Assembly: GCF_000702165.1 (NCBI RefSeq)
Contig: NZ_JNKU01000012.1
Coordinates: 1-57,702, forward strand
DNA length: 57,702 nt
Reading direction: 5' to 3'
Origin: Sharpea azabuensis DSM 18934
Lineage (GTDB): Bacteria > Bacillota_I > Bacilli_A > Erysipelotrichales > Coprobacillaceae
Made by a program: the position numbers and the translations under genes. Shown in pieces: positions 55,916 to 57,702 of the stretch; the stretch's first letter is position 1, and every line of letters starts with the position of its first letter. The notes beneath the pieces were generated by a model. The model ran no database searches. It was not told the origin of the DNA and was given only the letters and a program-made list of their open reading frames with translations.

Positions 55916-57013
55916 ATGAGTGATAAATTAAGAGTTGGTATTCTTGGTGCAACTGGTATGGTTGGCCAGCGTTTTATAGCTTTACTGGAGAATCATCCAT
56001 GGTTTGAAGTAACTACAGTTGCTGCATCACCACGTTCTGCAGGCAAGACATATGAAGAAGCAGTTGGCAGCCGTTGGAAGATGGACACACCTATTCCCGA
56101 AAGCGTCAAGAATCTTGTTGTTCATAACGTTAATGAAGTTGAAGAAGTCGCAAGTCATGTTGATTTTGTCTTCTCAGCTGTTGATATGAGTAAGGATGAA
56201 ATTAAAGCAATTGAAGAAGCCTATGCCAAGACAGAAACACCTGTTGTTTCTAATAACTCAGCGCATCGCTGGACACCTGATGTCCCAATGATCATCCCTG
56301 AAATCAATCCAGAAGCAACCGATGTTATCAAATACCAAAAAGAAAGATTAGGCACTAAGCGTGGTTTTATTGCCGTTAAACCAAACTGTTCAATTCAGTC
56401 TTATACACCAGTCTTAACAGCCTGGAAAGAATTTGAACCTTATGAAGTTGTTGTTACAACTTATCAGGCTATTTCAGGGGCTGGTAAAAACTTTAAGGAA
56501 TGGCCAGAAATGGTTGGCAATATTATTCCTTTCATTGGTGGCGAAGAAGAAAAGAGTGAAAGAGAACCATTACGTGTATGGGGCCATGTTGATGATGAAA
56601 AGAAAGCCATTGTACCTTTAGGTGAAGATACAATCACTATTACTTCACAATGTATTCGTGTTCCTGTTCTTTATGGTCATACTGCTGCTGTCTTTGTCAA
56701 ATTCAGAAAGAATCCTACAAAGCAACAATTAATTGATGCCATGACTTCATTCTCAGGTGAACCACAGAGATTGCAGTTACCAAATGCCCCAAAACAGTTC
56801 ATTCAGTATCTTGAAGAAGATAACCGTCCACAGGTCACATTAGATGTCAACTATGAAAATGGCTTTGGTGTATCTGTTGGCCGTTTAAGAGAAGATAAGG
56901 TTTATGACTGGAAGTTTGTGGGACTTTCTCATAATACAATCCGCGGCGCTGCTGGTGGCGGTGTACTTTGTGCTGAACTGCTGAAGGCGAAAGGTTTCAT
57001 TACAAAAAAATAA
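55916..57013 (+). CDS. asd: Aspartate-semialdehyde dehydrogenase
   Basis: NADPH-dependent reduction of aspartyl phosphate, linking LysC and Hom. The protein of about 365 residues has the NADP loop GILGATGMVGQRF (about residues 7-19), the catalytic Cys in VKPNCSIQSYTP and the His in SQCIRVPVLYGHTAAV. This is the longer archaeal/fungal-type ASADH. I choose ATG 55916 with GAGGAGG upstream; the lysC stop lies just before it. An IS3-type element begins about 24 bases after the stop. Confidence 0.95.
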   Translation: MSDKLRVGILGATGMVGQRFIALLENHPWFEVTTVAASPRSAGKTYEEAVGSRWKMDTPIPESVKNLVVHNVNEVEEVASHVDFVFSAVDMSKDEIKAIEEAYAKTETPVVSNNSAHRWTPDVPMIIPEINPEATDVIKYQKERLGTKRGFIAVKPNCSIQSYTPVLTAWKEFEPYEVVVTTYQAISGAGKNFKEWPEMVGNIIPFIGGEEEKSEREPLRVWGHVDDEKKAIVPLGEDTITITSQCIRVPVLYGHTAAVFVKFRKNPTKQQLIDAMTSFSGEPQRLQLPNAPKQFIQYLEEDNRPQVTLDVNYENGFGVSVGRLREDKVYDWKFVGLSHNTIRGAAGGGVLCAELLKAKGFITKK

Positions 57014-57037
57014 TCTTCTAAGATAGCGTATCTGATA

Positions 57038-57058
57038 TGACCCCTGTCAAGTAGACAG
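57038..57058. mobile_element. Probable terminal inverted repeat of the IS3-type element
   Basis: TGACCCCTGTCAAGTAGACA resembles the ends of IS3-family elements as I remember them. It marks the likely left boundary of the insertion; the other end is outside the window. Confidence 0.6.
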
Positions 57059-57084
57059 AGAAAATATCCAAAACAACTACCAAG

Positions 57085-57115
57085 CAAGGTCAATTAGATT
57101 TGGCCTTGTTTTTTT
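57085..57115 (+). terminator. Terminator between asd and the IS3-type transposase
   Basis: CAAGGTC/GGCCTTG is followed by T7 on the plus strand. It lies inside the putative element and so probably now serves as the terminator of hom-lysC-asd while shielding the IS from read-through. Confidence 0.85.
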
Positions 57116-57702
57116 ATTGTTGTGCTTGCTCCTGGTGTTTTGCTTTGCTCTTTTGAATCTTTTCCCAGAATCGTTCTATTCTTCTGTTTGGTGCAATCGG
57201 ATACTGTTCCGGTGTAACTGCAGCCAGTGCTTCCTGTCTTACATGATTTGCAGTCTTCCCATGAAAACGTTTCTGTGGATATCTGTAGATATAGTATTCA
57301 TATGTCCGGTATATGATCTCTGCAGCTTCCTCATACGTATGCGCCTTGCCAAACAGAACCTTGGCCATATCCTTGATGAACCCCTGAAAGGATTCTACTG
57401 GCCCGTTATCGATACAGTGGCCAACCCGTGACATGGATTGTGTCAGTCCGTCATTCTCAAGCATCCCGGAAAATACCTCGCGTGTGTACTGAAATCCTCT
57501 GTCGCTGTGCAGGAGCGGAGTAGCTCCCTGATTCAAGGTGATGGCCATGAAGTATGTATCATTGACCAGTTTGGTATCGTTTCTTCTGCTGACGACAACG
57601 CCAACCGGATATCGGTCATACAGGTCAAGGATCGTGCTGACATATAATTTATCACCAGCGTATTTCAGTTCGGTTATGTCGGTGCCCCATTTCAGATTCG
57701 GT
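57114..57702 (-). CDS. IS3-family transposase (OrfB), C-terminal part (cut by window edge)
   Basis: An rve-type integrase core read on the minus strand. The frame stays open to the window edge beyond a nominal start at 57548. The DDE residues are visible: first Asp in KWGTDITEL (hand-translated from 57660-57700), second Asp in LLHSDRGFQY, and Glu in NGPVESFQGFIKDM. The C-terminus is basic and Gln-rich (KSKAKHQEQAQQ). The GC content looks higher than in neighbouring genes, which fits an acquired element. The N-terminal OrfA/HTH part is outside the window. Confidence 0.9.
   Translation of the reverse strand, partial: PNLKWGTDITELKYAGDKLYVSTILDLYDRYPVGVVVSRRNDTKLVNDTYFMAITLNQGATPLLHSDRGFQYTREVFSGMLENDGLTQSMSRVGHCIDNGPVESFQGFIKDMAKVLFGKAHTYEEAAEIIYRTYEYYIYRYPQKRFHGKTANHVRQEALAAVTPEQYPIAPNRRIERFWEKIQKSKAKHQEQAQQ

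Overview
The window reads as chromosome of a low-GC Firmicute (my impression about 38-40 % GC; not computed). Strong Shine-Dalgarno sites, T-box control, ComF, RapZ/WhiA, FtsEX and a V-type ATPase in place of a visible F-type one suggest an anaerobic gut bacterium of the Erysipelotrichales type (Catenibacterium/Kandleria-like). That placement is inference from gene content. Nearly all genes from about 0.3 to 52.5 kb lie on the minus strand; the right end (52.6-57.0 kb) turns to the plus strand. Both window edges cut insertion sequences: an IS30-type transposase at the left and an IS3-type transposase at the right. No tRNA, rRNA or CRISPR array was seen.

From right to left along the minus strand: (a) 10.3-0.35 kb is a complete leucine/valine/isoleucine operon (leuA-ilvN-ilvC-leuC-leuD-leuB-ilvD-ilvB) behind a strong promoter and a T-box leader with a CTC leucine specifier. 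(b) 16.6-10.6 kb is a seven-gene unit: rapZ, whiA, an XRE regulator, a small membrane protein, a zinc-ribbon membrane protein, murF and ddl. (c) 18.5-16.6 kb carries a HAD phosphatase and hisC. (d) 22.1-18.6 kb has gpmI, a thioredoxin-like lipoprotein, a zinc-ribbon membrane protein and a DUF2798 protein. (e) 24.9-22.2 kb has ftsE-ftsX-pgsA and an unknown gene. (f) 31.7-25.2 kb has comFA-comFC, then secA-prfB and a YitT-family protein.

(g) 36.9-31.8 kb is a beta-glucoside utilisation cluster: PTS EIIC, GH1 6-phospho-beta-glucosidase, RDD protein, RpiR regulator and ROK kinase, with a cre-like site in front. (h) 37.8-37.0 kb holds a secreted cysteine-containing protein whose signal peptide is out of frame by one base at a T7 tract, with a small hydrophobic protein after it; it may be a bacteriocin/immunity-like pair. 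(i) 41.2-37.9 kb is a tightly overlapping unit of hydrolase, aroD, HD-domain protein, Gx-transporter protein and RpiR regulator, next to a frameshifted Pr6Pr pseudogene. (j) 50.5-42.0 kb is a nine-gene V-type ATPase operon. (k) 52.5-50.7 kb has an AraC-type regulator with a HAD phosphatase.

On the plus strand a HAD phosphatase precedes hom-lysC-asd, the aspartate-family trunk to homoserine, which has an attenuator-like leader. Together with the leu/ilv operon, aroD and hisC this makes much of the window amino-acid biosynthesis. The least explained elements are the 11-bp TTTGAGAC repeats before comFA, the TGTATACA palindromes shared by the leu and hisC upstream regions, the frameshifted secreted protein, the hom leader and the extended SecA N-terminus.
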